A DNA stretch of 56,503 bases from Flavobacteriaceae bacterium (GCA_027081505.1 JALWKK010000042.1:1-56503); one strand, 5' to 3'. Shown: positions 25,872 through 34,559, numbered from the stretch's first letter. Program-made: numbers and translations. The notes: generated by a model not told the origin, from the letters alone.

Positions 25872-27447
25872 ACATCGTTACGGGATTTTCAATATAGGTA
25901 CGTAAGGTTTGTAAAAAAGCGGCTCCGGTTGCACCATCTACGGTTCGATGGTCGCAAGCCAATGTAACAATCATTGTACTGCCTACTGCTATTTGTCCGT
26001 TTTTAACAACAGGTTTTTCTACAATAGCTCCTACGCTAAGTATTGCCGAGTTGGGTTGGTTAATAATAGAGGTAAATTCCTTAATTCCAAACATTCCCAA
26101 ATTAGAAACCGTAAAAGTACTGCTTTCCATTTCTTGGGGTGTAAGTTTTTTATTTCGGGCTTTGTTAGCCAATTCTTTTACACTAGCTCCTATTTGCTGA
26201 AAACTCATTTGGTCGGCAAATTTTAGGACGGGAACCAGTAATCCGTCGTCCACTGCAACGGCAACACCAATGTGTATGTGCTTGGCAATGCGTGTGGCTT
26301 TGTCTGTCCATTGTGAGTTTACCTTTGGATGTTTACGTAAAGCCATCGCACACGCCTTTACAATCATATCGTTAAAAGATATTTTTACATCGGAAGCGGC
26401 ATTAATGGCTTTTCGGGCGGCAATGGCGTGATCCATATCCAACTCTATGGTAAGGTAGTAATGCGGAGCGGTAAACTTGCTTTCGCCCAATCGTTTGGCA
26501 ATGGTTTTTCGCATTTGCGAATTGGGTATTTCTTCAAATGCTTCAACTCCTACCGGTACATAAGATTGTGAAGCGGTAACGGGCGTATAATTTTCGATAT
26601 CTCTTTTTATAATTCTTCCGTTTTCGCCGGTTCCGGTAACAGTAGCCAAGTTAATGTTTTTTTCTTTTGCTAATTTTTTAGCCAGCGGTGAAGCGAGGAT
26701 TCTTCCGTTGTTTACGGTAACTTGTTTTTGTGCAACTTCTTTTGTTTTAATTTCTGTTTGTTGTGGTGTTTTACTAACGTTTGTTTCTTTTTTCTCCTCT
26801 TCCTGTTGTGGTGTTTGGTAGTTTTCAATTATTCCGGAAACATCGGTTCCTTTGGGTCCAATAATAGCCAAAATGCTATCTACCGGAGCGGTTTCGCCCT
26901 CTTTTATTCCTATTTTTAATAAGGTTCCGCTGTAAAAAGATTCAAATTCCATCGTTGCCTTATCGGTTTCAATTTCGGCAAGGATATCGCCTTCTTCTAT
27001 GGTATCGCCTTCTTTTTTAAGCCATTTTGCAACGGTTCCTTCTTCCATAGTATCGCTTAATCTAGGCATAGCAATAAGTTGTACGCCTTCGGGCAATTTG
27101 AATGTAGGTTTGTTTACTTCGGTTTTTTCGATAGAGTTTTCTGCCTTAATTTCTTCTGTTTCTTTATTTTGGTTTGAAGTACCGGATACTAATCCGGAAA
27201 TATCTTCTCCTTTATTGCCTATTATTGCCAGTACACTATCTACCGGAGCGGTTTGTCCTTCTTGTACGCCAATGTGAAGGAGTGTTCCTTCGTAAAAGGA
27301 TTCAAATTCCATTGTGGCTTTGTCGGTTTCAATTTCGGCAAGGATATCGCCTTCTTCGACTTTATCGCCTATTTTTTTTAACCATTTTGCAACGGTTCCT
27401 TCTTCCATAGTATCGCTTAATCGCGGCATGGTGATTACTTGCGCCAT
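25864..27447 (-). CDS. pdhC: Pyruvate dehydrogenase complex E2, dihydrolipoamide acetyltransferase
   Basis: The core subunit that transfers the acetyl group to CoA. The 527-residue protein carries two lipoyl domains with lipoylated Lys43 and Lys163 in identical ETDKATMEFES contexts. A glutamate- and lysine-rich linker and a peripheral subunit-binding domain (RILASPLAKKLAKEKNINLA, about 249-286) follow. The catalytic domain contains DHRTVDGATGAAF with active-site His500. The two lipoyl domains are near-identical at the DNA level, pointing to internal duplication. The E1 alpha gene precedes it by 3 nt. No E1 beta gene is in the window. Confidence 0.95.
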   Translation of the reverse strand: MAQVITMPRLSDTMEEGTVAKWLKKIGDKVEEGDILAEIETDKATMEFESFYEGTLLHIGVQEGQTAPVDSVLAIIGNKGEDISGLVSGTSNQNKETEEIKAENSIEKTEVNKPTFKLPEGVQLIAMPRLSDTMEEGTVAKWLKKEGDTIEEGDILAEIETDKATMEFESFYSGTLLKIGIKEGETAPVDSILAIIGPKGTDVSGIIENYQTPQQEEEKKETNVSKTPQQTEIKTKEVAQKQVTVNNGRILASPLAKKLAKEKNINLATVTGTGENGRIIKRDIENYTPVTASQSYVPVGVEAFEEIPNSQMRKTIAKRLGESKFTAPHYYLTIELDMDHAIAARKAINAASDVKISFNDMIVKACAMALRKHPKVNSQWTDKATRIAKHIHIGVAVAVDDGLLVPVLKFADQMSFQQIGASVKELANKARNKKLTPQEMESSTFTVSNLGMFGIKEFTSIINQPNSAILSVGAIVEKPVVKNGQIAVGSTMIVTLACDHRTVDGATGAAFLQTLRTYIENPVTMFV

Positions 27448-27450
27448 AAT

Positions 27451-28449
27451 TTATAATTTATGAGGTAAAAACGGATAATCTTTTTGTTCGTACACCGAGT
27501 CGTACATCACATTGATGTCCGGAAAGGGAGATTCTTCGGCAAATTTTTCGCACTCGGCTACTTTTTCTTTAACGCGTTTGTCTATTTCATTAAGTTGTGC
27601 TTGGCTAGCGTATTTTTTGGTAAGAATAACATTTTTTACATATAAAATAGGGTCTTCTTTTTGTTTTTCGGCTACTTCGGCTTTGGTACGGTAATGTTGT
27701 GCATCGCTCATAGAGTGTCCTCGGTATCGGTAGGTTCTTATTTCTAAGAATGAGGGACCGTTTCCTTTTCGTGCATGTTCAATTGCTTCGGATAGTGCTT
27801 CGGCAACGGGTTCGGGTTTCATTCCGTCTACGGCTCGGCTGGGCATTCCGTACCCTAACCCGAGTTTCCATATTTCACGTTCGCTTATGGCTCGTTCTAC
27901 CGATGTTCCCATGGCGTACTGGTTGTTTTCTACACAAAAAACTACGGGAAGGTTCCAAAGCTCGGCAAGGTTAAAAGTTTCGTGTAAGACTCCTTGGCGC
28001 GTTGCTCCGTCTCCCATAAAAGTAAGTGTTACTGCGTCTCGGTTGTGGTATTTATCGGCAAAGGCGATGCCGGCTCCCAGGGGTATTTGCCCGCCTACAA
28101 TACCGTGTCCTCCGTAAAACCGGTATTCTTTAGAAAAAATATGCATCGAACCGCCCAAACCTTGTGAGGTGCCGGTGGCTTTTCCGTAGAGTTCTGCCAT
28201 CACTTTTTTCGGGTCAACTCCCATGCCTATGGGTTGTACGTGGTTTCGGTATGCGGTAATCATACGGTCTTTAGATAAGTCCATTGCATGTAAAGCTCCG
28301 GCTAATACCGCTTCTTGTCCGTTATATAAATGTAAAAACCCTCTAATTTTTTGGTTGATGTATACTTGTGCCAGCTTGTCTTCAAACTTTCTCCAAAAAA
28401 GCATATCTTCATACCACTGCAAATAGGTTTTTTTAGTTATTTTCTTCAT
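27451..28449 (-). CDS. pdhA: Pyruvate dehydrogenase E1 component, alpha subunit
   Basis: A 332-residue thiamin-diphosphate enzyme subunit that decarboxylates pyruvate. The TPP motif starts at GDG (146-148) and ends at NN (175-176). The phosphorylation-loop region YRYRGHSMSDAQHYR is present. It is first in the pdhA-pdhC operon; E1 beta must be encoded elsewhere, as is usual in flavobacteria. Confidence 0.95.
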   Translation of the reverse strand: MKKITKKTYLQWYEDMLFWRKFEDKLAQVYINQKIRGFLHLYNGQEAVLAGALHAMDLSKDRMITAYRNHVQPIGMGVDPKKVMAELYGKATGTSQGLGGSMHIFSKEYRFYGGHGIVGGQIPLGAGIAFADKYHNRDAVTLTFMGDGATRQGVLHETFNLAELWNLPVVFCVENNQYAMGTSVERAISEREIWKLGLGYGMPSRAVDGMKPEPVAEALSEAIEHARKGNGPSFLEIRTYRYRGHSMSDAQHYRTKAEVAEKQKEDPILYVKNVILTKKYASQAQLNEIDKRVKEKVAECEKFAEESPFPDINVMYDSVYEQKDYPFLPHKL

Positions 28450-28474
28450 AGTTCAATTATAAATAAACGAAAAA

Positions 28475-28503
28475 CAAAAATACTATATTCTTTGCTATTA
28501 CAA
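28475..28503 (-). promoter_or_regulatory. Promoter of pdhA-pdhC
   Basis: On the minus strand TTG (28501-28503), an 18-nt spacer and TATTTTTG (28475-28482) fit the Bacteroidota promoter. The -7 element ends 25 nt before the pdhA ATG. Confidence 0.6.
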
Positions 28504-28549
28504 AGTAGTATTTAAAAAAAGAATTTTTTTACAAAATTCCTTTTATAAA

Positions 28550-28565
28550 AAGATTAATTTATCTT
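28550..28565. promoter_or_regulatory. Candidate operator between pdhA and feoA
   Basis: AAGATTAATTTATCTT is an AT-rich dyad with 5-bp arms (AAGAT/ATCTT), about 50 nt upstream of the feoA -7 element. A metal-responsive regulator is a natural candidate, but the match to a DtxR-type box is loose. Confidence 0.25.
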
Positions 28566-28613
28566 AAATTCACATTTTATTTGTCATAATTTTTTTTGCT
28601 GAAGAAAATACTA

Positions 28614-28621
28614 TATTTTTG
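28614..28621 (+). promoter_or_regulatory. -7 element (TATTTTTG) of feoAB
   Basis: A perfect TAnnTTTG match 29 nt upstream of the feoA GTG start. A TTG occurs at 28596-28598 but at only 15 nt spacing. Confidence 0.5.
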
Positions 28622-28650
28622 TTGTTTAAAACCAATCTAAATAAAAATAA

Positions 28651-28875
28651 GTGATTACAATTGCTTCATTATCGATAGGTCAAAAAGGGAAAATTAAAGA
28701 TTTTCCGGTAGATGAGTTACCTTTAAAATTATTGGAAATGGGATGTTTGCCCGAAAATGAGGTTGAGTTATTACAAAAGGCTCCTTTTGACGATCCTTTG
28801 TATTTAAAAATAAACGGAAGTTATGTTTCTATTCGGAAAGAAATGGCTAAAAAAATTGAAATCGAACTGCTGTAA
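28651..28875 (+). CDS. feoA: Ferrous iron transport protein FeoA
   Basis: A 74-residue SH3-like protein starting with GTG (ITIASLSIGQKGKIKDF), with the family core LPLKLLEMGCLPENEVELLQ and LKINGSYVSIRKEMAKKIEI. It is the cytosolic partner that supports FeoB activity. It precedes feoB by 3 nt. Confidence 0.92.
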   Translation: MITIASLSIGQKGKIKDFPVDELPLKLLEMGCLPENEVELLQKAPFDDPLYLKINGSYVSIRKEMAKKIEIELL

Positions 28876-28878
28876 GTT

Positions 28879-30975
28879 ATGGCAAAACAAATTAATGTTG
28901 CGCTAATAGGGAACCCTAATACGGGAAAAACTTCGGTTTTTAATATTCTTACGGGACTCAATCAAAAAGTTGGAAACTATCCCGGAATAACGGTAGAAAA
29001 AAAAGAAGGTATTTGTAAATTAGACAGAAACCTAAAAGCACACATTATAGACCTACCGGGTACTTATAGCCTAAATGCTTCTTCGGCTGACGAAAATGTG
29101 GTAATTGAATTACTTTTAAACAAAAACGATAAAGATTATCCCGATGTAATTGTGGTAGTTGCCGATGTTGAAAATTTAAAGCGAAACTTATTGCTTTTTA
29201 CTCAAATTAAAGATTTAAAAATTCCAACTGTTTTGGCTATTAACATGGCAGATAGGATGAAGCGAAAAGCCATTTCGTTGGATATTGAAAAGCTTGAAAA
29301 GCTTTTAAATACAAAGATTGCATTAATAAGTTCTCGAAAAGAAACCGGAATAGACAAACTAAAAGAGCTTATAGCAGGCTATAAAAACCTTCCTGAAAAA
29401 CCTTGTTTATATGCTGCTAAAATAGCCCCAGATTATTTCGAAAGATTACAAAAAACTTTTCCCAACCAAGATTTATATAAACTATGGTTGGTAATTACAC
29501 ACGATGTAAATTTTGGTTCGATTACTAGAAATGAGCCTCAAGTAAAATCGTTTAAAACCGAAAGTCATAGTAACCTAAAACGGTTGCAACAAAAAGAAAC
29601 CATTGTGCGGTATCAGTTTATTAACCGTGTATTAAAACAAACCTATAAAGTAGATAAAGAGAAAGCCACCGATTTACGAAGTAGATTGGATAGAGTACTT
29701 ACTCATAAAGTTTGGGGATATATAATTTTTATTGCCATCTTATTTGTTATTTTTCAAGCAATTTTTGATTGGAGCAGTTACCCGATGGATTTTATAGACC
29801 AATCCTTTTCTACCCTTTCCGAATGGATAAAAAAAGTTTTCCCGGCTGGAGAATTTACCAATCTTATTGCCGAAGGAATTGTTCCTGGATTAGGAGGAAT
29901 AGCTATTTTTATACCGCAAATTGCATTTTTATTTTTCTTTATATCCATATTGGAAGAAAGCGGGTATATGAGCCGTGTGGTGTTTTTAATGGATAGAATA
30001 ATGCGACGTTTCGGCTTAAGCGGAAAAAGTGTTGTTCCGTTAATTTCAGGAACTGCTTGTGCTATTCCGGCAATTATGGCGACTCGAAATATTGAAAATT
30101 GGAAAGAACGACTCATCACCATTTTGGTAACACCTTTTACAACCTGCTCGGCACGTTTGCCGGTGTATTTAATAATTATTGCTTTGGTAATTCCCGAAGA
30201 AAAAATGTTGGGATTTATAAGCTTGCAAGGATTGACACTTTTAGGATTGTACTTTTTAGGATTTGCCACTGCAATTGTTGCCGCCTTTACCTTAGATAAG
30301 TATTTAAAAGTAAAAGGAAAATCGTTTTTTGTGGTAGAAATGCCTAACTATAAGCTTCCGTTGGCAAAAAATGTAGGTTTAACCGTTTTAGAAAAGACCA
30401 AAGCATTTGTTTTTGGTGCGGGAAAAATTATTTTATCTATTTCTATCATATTATGGGTTTTGGCATCTTATGGTCCTGGAGATTTTAGTAAGGCTGAAGA
30501 AATTATCACTTCTTCTAGTAAATCGAGTTCATTAACCCAAGAACAATTACAAAGTAAAATAGCCGCTTTTAAACTGGAGCATTCCTATATTGGGATCTTA
30601 GGTAAAACCATAGAACCTGTTGTAAAACCATTGGGCTATGATTGGAAAATAGGTATTGCGTTAATCAGTTCGTTTGCTGCCAGAGAAGTATTTGTAGGTA
30701 CATTAGCCACCATTTACAGCGTGGGAAATAATGATGAAGAAACCATAAAAACACGAATGAAACAAGAGGTTAACCCCAAAACCGGACTTCCGGTGTTTAC
30801 ATTGGCTACCGGAGTATCTCTATTGATTTTTTATGCTTTTGCGATGCAATGTATGAGTACGTTGGCAATAGTAAAAAGAGAAACCAATAGTTGGCGATGG
30901 CCTTTATGGCAATTGGTTTCGATGACAGCTTTGGCATATTTAATTGCCTTACTTGTTTATCAATTAATTAAATAA
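28879..30975 (+). CDS. feoB: Ferrous iron transporter FeoB
   Basis: A 698-residue inner-membrane iron(II) transporter with an N-terminal G domain (G1 GNPNTGKT at 11-18, G3 DLPG at 58-61, G4 NMAD near 122) and a helical spacer. The polytopic part carries two gate regions (GLGGIAIFIPQIAFLFFFI with GTACAIPAIMATR, and ALISSFAAREVFVGTLATIY). The length is typical. It is part of feoA-feoB-small protein on the plus strand, opposite to the ZIP/DtxR pair that also handles divalent metals. Confidence 0.96.
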   Translation: MAKQINVALIGNPNTGKTSVFNILTGLNQKVGNYPGITVEKKEGICKLDRNLKAHIIDLPGTYSLNASSADENVVIELLLNKNDKDYPDVIVVVADVENLKRNLLLFTQIKDLKIPTVLAINMADRMKRKAISLDIEKLEKLLNTKIALISSRKETGIDKLKELIAGYKNLPEKPCLYAAKIAPDYFERLQKTFPNQDLYKLWLVITHDVNFGSITRNEPQVKSFKTESHSNLKRLQQKETIVRYQFINRVLKQTYKVDKEKATDLRSRLDRVLTHKVWGYIIFIAILFVIFQAIFDWSSYPMDFIDQSFSTLSEWIKKVFPAGEFTNLIAEGIVPGLGGIAIFIPQIAFLFFFISILEESGYMSRVVFLMDRIMRRFGLSGKSVVPLISGTACAIPAIMATRNIENWKERLITILVTPFTTCSARLPVYLIIIALVIPEEKMLGFISLQGLTLLGLYFLGFATAIVAAFTLDKYLKVKGKSFFVVEMPNYKLPLAKNVGLTVLEKTKAFVFGAGKIILSISIILWVLASYGPGDFSKAEEIITSSSKSSSLTQEQLQSKIAAFKLEHSYIGILGKTIEPVVKPLGYDWKIGIALISSFAAREVFVGTLATIYSVGNNDEETIKTRMKQEVNPKTGLPVFTLATGVSLLIFYAFAMQCMSTLAIVKRETNSWRWPLWQLVSMTALAYLIALLVYQLIK

Positions 30976-30982
30976 TTGAGGT

Positions 30983-31114
30983 ATGCAAACCGTATTAGTA
31001 ATTATTGTCTTTATTGTTGCTGCCGGATTTTTAGTTAAAAAATTTATTTGGAATCCATCCTCTGCAAAAAACAAGAAAGGAAAATGTGGTGGTAAAGATT
31101 GCGGATGCCATTAA
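30983..31114 (+). CDS. FeoB-associated small Cys-rich membrane protein
   Basis: A 43-residue protein with one N-terminal membrane helix (TVLVIIVFIVAAGFLV) and a tail GKCGGKDCGCH holding three Cys and one His. Small proteins of this shape follow feoB in many Bacteroidota. The tail could bind iron or another metal. It begins 7 nt after the feoB stop and overlaps the convergent gene by 4 bp. Confidence 0.78.
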   Translation: MQTVLVIIVFIVAAGFLVKKFIWNPSSAKNKKGKCGGKDCGCH

Positions 31115-31524
31115 TTAACTAATAGAAGAAGTGTATAGCTGTCTTTTTCTATTTTATTTTCTGCCGAGGGGTAGGGAATTAAACCAACTACTTTGATAGT
31201 GAAAGCCTCATTAAAATAAAGACTGTATCCCGTGTGTTCTTCGGGTAATTTTTTCCCCAAAATTAGTTCTTTTTGAATAGGATCTTGCCCTGTTTCGGTA
31301 ACTTCTATAAGCACTTTTGCTCTACCTTCCCAAACACAAGTAGTACCGGTTGGGCAACGAGAATCTTCTAAAACATCTACTAGCCTAATGCTTAAGTTTT
31401 TAATAATAATAGGTTGATTATAAGGTGCTTTAATAGTAATAATCGGTGTTTTTCCTTCTTTGGTTTGCGAAAAAAGAAAAGTGGAAAATAAGATAAAACT
31501 TAATAAAAGTAAGGTGTTTTTCAT
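31111..31524 (-). CDS. Small exported protein with CPxGxxCVWEG motif
   Basis: A 137-residue protein with a signal peptide (ending STFLFSQ) and a mature beta-rich domain. The landmark is LEDSRCPTGTTCVWEGRAKV, with two Cys that could form a disulfide, which I recognise as a recurring motif of small exported Bacteroidota proteins without assigned function. It converges on the feo operon. A role in metal handling would be a guess. Confidence 0.7.
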   Translation of the reverse strand: MKNTLLLLSFILFSTFLFSQTKEGKTPIITIKAPYNQPIIIKNLSIRLVDVLEDSRCPTGTTCVWEGRAKVLIEVTETGQDPIQKELILGKKLPEEHTGYSLYFNEAFTIKVVGLIPYPSAENKIEKDSYTLLLLVN

Positions 31525-31598
31525 AATACAAAGATGTTAACTATAAAAGTAAAGGAAAAAATCGTACCAAAAATTAATTGGCGATATTTTTTAACAAA

Positions 31599-32435
31599 TT
31601 AACCCAACCCAACATCCAGTGACATCATCACAATAAATCCTCCTATAAACCCTAAGGTTGCTATATCGGTATATTTATCACGTTGCGTTTCAGGAATTAC
31701 TTCTTCTACCACTACAAAAATCATTGCTCCGGCTGCAAAAGCCAGGGCATACGGTAAAATGGGAGTAAAAAAAGAAACTGCCATAGCTCCTAAAACCGCA
31801 GCAACGGGTTCTACAATAGCAGATAATTGCCCGTACCAAAAGCTTTTAAACCTGCTTAAACCCTGTCTTCGTAACGGCATAGAAACGGCAAATCCCTCCG
31901 GGAAATTTTGAATACCAATACCCATTGCTAAAGTAATTGCAGCAATTATCATTTGTGTTTGTTCGACTCCGGTAAGTGTTGATGCTGCTCCAAAAAGAAC
32001 ACCTACTGCAAGACCTTCCGGTATATTATGTAAGGTTATGGCTAATACCAACAAAACGGTTCGATGCCATTTTGTTTTTATTCCTTCGGCTTCGCTAACT
32101 CTAAAATTAATATGTAAATGAGGTAATATTTTATCTAACCCGAAAAGAACCAATGCACCAAACGCAAAACCAATAGCTGCCGGAATAACTTTTACAAACC
32201 CTTCTCCTTGGCTATTTTCGATTGCAGGAGCTAATAAACTCCAAAAACTTGCGGCTAGCATAACGCCTCCCGTAAAACCCAACATACCGTCTAAAACGGC
32301 TCTGTTTGCTTTCTTAAAAAAGAATACTAAAGAAGCACCTAAGGCGGTTAATCCCCAAGTAAAAAGTGAAGCATATAAGGCTACTTGTATCGGGTGTTGT
32401 TTTCCAAATTCTATTAATTGATCAAACATGTTCAC
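31599..32435 (-). CDS. ZIP family divalent metal transporter
   Basis: A 278-residue membrane protein with about eight helices. The metal-path motifs are TLHNIPEGLAVGVLFGAA (helix 4) and GIQNFPEGFAVSMPL (helix 5), the ZIP signature. A short cytosolic loop with HLHINF lies between helices 3 and 4. It imports zinc or another divalent cation such as iron or manganese. Its start overlaps the regulator gene by 14 nt, so the pair forms one transcription unit. Confidence 0.92.
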   Translation of the reverse strand: MNMFDQLIEFGKQHPIQVALYASLFTWGLTALGASLVFFFKKANRAVLDGMLGFTGGVMLAASFWSLLAPAIENSQGEGFVKVIPAAIGFAFGALVLFGLDKILPHLHINFRVSEAEGIKTKWHRTVLLVLAITLHNIPEGLAVGVLFGAASTLTGVEQTQMIIAAITLAMGIGIQNFPEGFAVSMPLRRQGLSRFKSFWYGQLSAIVEPVAAVLGAMAVSFFTPILPYALAFAAGAMIFVVVEEVIPETQRDKYTDIATLGFIGGFIVMMSLDVGLG

Positions 32436-33087
32436 TTATTTGTATAAAAAGATTTTTCGCTATTTTTTTTGAAATAAAAAACTGTTCGTTTCTAACTTGA
32501 ATAATCATCGATCCGTCAAAAAATTCTTTTCCCAATACTTTAATTTTTGTACCGATGTTAATTTTTCGCTTATCAAGAAATTTTAAAAAATCACTTCCCG
32601 ACTCTTTTACTCCCACAATAACACCACGTTGATTTTTCTTTAATTCTGAAAGCAATTTTTTTTCAGTAACTTTTATATTTCCGTTTTCATCAGGAATGGG
32701 ATCTCCGTGCGGGTCAAAATCCGGAAAATCAAGAAAAGCATCCATCCTTTTTATCAACTCATCCGACTGAATGTGCTCCAGTTGCTCGGCAATTTCATGT
32801 ACTTCATCCCATTGAAAGTTAAGCTTTTCAACCAAAAAAACTTCCCAAAGTCGATGTTTTCTAATAATGTTTGAAGCAACTTTTTTTCCTTTTTCGGTCA
32901 AGGAAACTCCTTTGTAGGGTTTGTGTAAAAGCATGTTTTTTGCAGCCAATTTCTTAACCATATCGGTTACCGAAGAAGGCTTGGTTTGTAAACTTTCGGC
33001 AATTAGATTGGTGCTTACACCTTCGCTATTTTCAGTTTGAAGGTGATAAATGTTTTTTAAATAATTTTCTTCTGCAAGTGTAAACAT
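32422..33087 (-). CDS. DtxR/MntR-type metal-dependent transcriptional regulator
   Basis: A 221-residue repressor. The winged helix (GVSTNLIAESLQTKPSSVTD and KGVSLTEKGKKVA) is followed by the metal-binding dimerisation domain with RKHRLWEVFLVEKLNF, EIAEQLEHIQSDEL and DFDPHGDPIPDENG. A FeoA/SH3-like C-terminal domain follows (about 150-221). It probably regulates the ZIP transporter translated from the same message, and possibly feoAB. A dyad in its own promoter region fits autoregulation. Confidence 0.9.
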   Translation of the reverse strand: MFTLAEENYLKNIYHLQTENSEGVSTNLIAESLQTKPSSVTDMVKKLAAKNMLLHKPYKGVSLTEKGKKVASNIIRKHRLWEVFLVEKLNFQWDEVHEIAEQLEHIQSDELIKRMDAFLDFPDFDPHGDPIPDENGNIKVTEKKLLSELKKNQRGVIVGVKESGSDFLKFLDKRKINIGTKIKVLGKEFFDGSMIIQVRNEQFFISKKIAKNLFIQISEHV

Positions 33088-33091
33088 TTGG

Positions 33092-33099
33092 CAAATATA
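33092..33099 (-). promoter_or_regulatory. -7 element (TATATTTG) of the regulator-ZIP operon
   Basis: A perfect TAnnTTTG on the minus strand only 4 nt upstream of the ATG at 33087, so the annotated start would be at or near the transcript 5' end. A start further in cannot be excluded. Confidence 0.45.
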
Positions 33100-33129
33100 A
33101 ATATAATTTTAGTTGTATAACGTAAATTA

Positions 33130-33147
33130 TTTTAGTTTAGTCTAAAA
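33130..33147. promoter_or_regulatory. Candidate DtxR-type operator
   Basis: TTTTAG-TTTAGT-CTAAAA is an 18-bp dyad with perfect 6-bp arms, about 40 nt upstream of the regulator start. Length and TTAG/CTAA half-sites resemble DtxR-family boxes. Binding is inferred. Confidence 0.4.
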
Positions 33148-33210
33148 AAATAAAATGAATAGTTTTCCCACAGCCCTATGGGCAAGATATAATTACCAAA
33201 TAACAGAACT

Positions 33211-33951
33211 TTAAAAGCCTTTTTCTGCCTGAAGTTGTTCGTAGGCCTCTTGTACTTTTCTAAATTTTTCTTCGGCTCCCTTACGGTAAGCTTCATCCAA
33301 ATGTTGCAATTTATCGGGATGGTATTTTTTTACCATAGTTCGGTAAGCTTTTTTTATTTCTGCAACGGTGGCGGTGCGTTCTATTTCAAGAATTTTATAG
33401 GCACTATCGGGATTGCTGAAAAACATGGCTTTGATGCTTTCAAAATCTTTAAAATAAATCCCCAAATAGGTCGAAATTTGATTAATAACGGTTGCTTCAA
33501 TTTGAGTAACCACACCATCAGCCTTTGCAATCCCGAATAAAAAGTGGATGACTTGCAGTCGTGACTCGTATCGCATATTGTTTCGCATTGCTTGCCCGAT
33601 GAGCATTCCGGAAATTTGCCGTTTTTTCTTCATTTCGTTAAAAGCACTAAAAAGTTTGTCGGCACGTTGTTTTCCGTAGGCATTTCTAAAGTAAGTTCGC
33701 ACATAATCCAATTCTTTTTGGTTAACCGTTCCATCGGCTTTAATTACCAGCGAGGATAGAGCGAGGAGATTTATTTCAAAATCAGTCGGCGAAACATTTT
33801 TTTGTTGTGTGTAAACGGGTCTTTTTCCGGTTGCTTTTTTACCAACTTTTGTCCCGGTATTATCTAAAAGAGTTCCGATTAAATAACCAACAATAGCTCC
33901 AGGAAACCTAAAAAACACATAACCGATAATGGCAGCAAACCAACGAATCAT
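33211..33951 (-). CDS. TerB/DnaJ-domain membrane-anchored cochaperone (DjlA-like)
   Basis: A 246-residue protein with an N-terminal membrane segment (FAAIIGYVFFRFPGAIVGYL), a TerB-like helical domain at about 55-170 with acidic turns (LVIKADGTVNQKELDYVR, GIAKADGVVTQIEATVI), and a C-terminal J domain containing the HPD motif in MVKKYHPDKL. This is the DjlA architecture, in which the J domain stimulates DnaK at the membrane. Confidence 0.85.
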   Translation of the reverse strand: MIRWFAAIIGYVFFRFPGAIVGYLIGTLLDNTGTKVGKKATGKRPVYTQQKNVSPTDFEINLLALSSLVIKADGTVNQKELDYVRTYFRNAYGKQRADKLFSAFNEMKKKRQISGMLIGQAMRNNMRYESRLQVIHFLFGIAKADGVVTQIEATVINQISTYLGIYFKDFESIKAMFFSNPDSAYKILEIERTATVAEIKKAYRTMVKKYHPDKLQHLDEAYRKGAEEKFRKVQEAYEQLQAEKGF

Positions 33952-34070
33952 ATAAAAAGAATAATAGTAAGTCTTTGCAAATATAACAAACTACTGGAGC
34001 CGGCGTCGCAAAACGCCTGTTAAAGTACTTTTTGAAAACAAAAACCTGTTATTTACATATCAAAATTAGT

Positions 34071-34078
34071 TATCTTTG
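34071..34078 (+). promoter_or_regulatory. -7 element (TATCTTTG) of the bacilliredoxin gene
   Basis: A perfect TAnnTTTG match followed by CC, 34 nt upstream of ATG 34113. Confidence 0.55.
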
Positions 34079-34112
34079 CCATCAATTTGTTACACATTTA
34101 AAAAATAAAATT

Positions 34113-34523
34113 ATGTATCCACCAGAATTAGTACAACCCATGCGTGAAGACCTAACCAATAATGGTTTCACCAATTTATATACCGCCGAAGATGTAAAAA
34201 ACACTGTTAATCAAGAAGGTACTGTTTTGATAGTGGTAAATTCGGTATGTGGTTGTGCAGCTGCAAATGCTCGTCCGGCTGCTGTTATGTCTGTTCGGAA
34301 CAAAAAAAAACCGGATCGTTTGGTAACCGTTTTTGCTGGCGTTGATAAAGAAGCGGTTCAGGCGGCTCGTGAGATGATGATTCCTTTTCCTCCCAGTTCT
34401 CCTTCAATGGCATTATTTAAAGATGGTGAATTGGTGCATATGTTAGAGCGTCATCATATTGAAGGACGTCCTGCCGAAATGATTGCCGAGAATTTAATAG
34501 ATGCCTACAACGAGTATTGTTAA
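34113..34523 (+). CDS. BrxA/BrxB family bacilliredoxin
   Basis: A 136-residue thioredoxin-fold protein with the CGC active site at 46-48 in VVNSVCGCAAANARPA. I start it at ATG 34113 (MYPPELVQPMRED), the conserved family N-terminus, rather than 27 codons upstream. In Bacillus these proteins remove bacillithiol from proteins; most Bacteroidota that carry bacillithiol synthesis use the same system. No bsh genes are in the window. Confidence 0.88.
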   Translation: MYPPELVQPMREDLTNNGFTNLYTAEDVKNTVNQEGTVLIVVNSVCGCAAANARPAAVMSVRNKKKPDRLVTVFAGVDKEAVQAAREMMIPFPPSSPSMALFKDGELVHMLERHHIEGRPAEMIAENLIDAYNEYC

Positions 34524-34559
34524 AATTTTCAAAATGTCTTTTGTTAGACAAAGGACTTG

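Noticed and set aside
33160-33190. Riboswitch or regulatory hairpin around CCCACAGCCCTATGGG
   Set aside because: Only 4-bp arms are formed, there is no T-run and no conserved element; it is probably chance.
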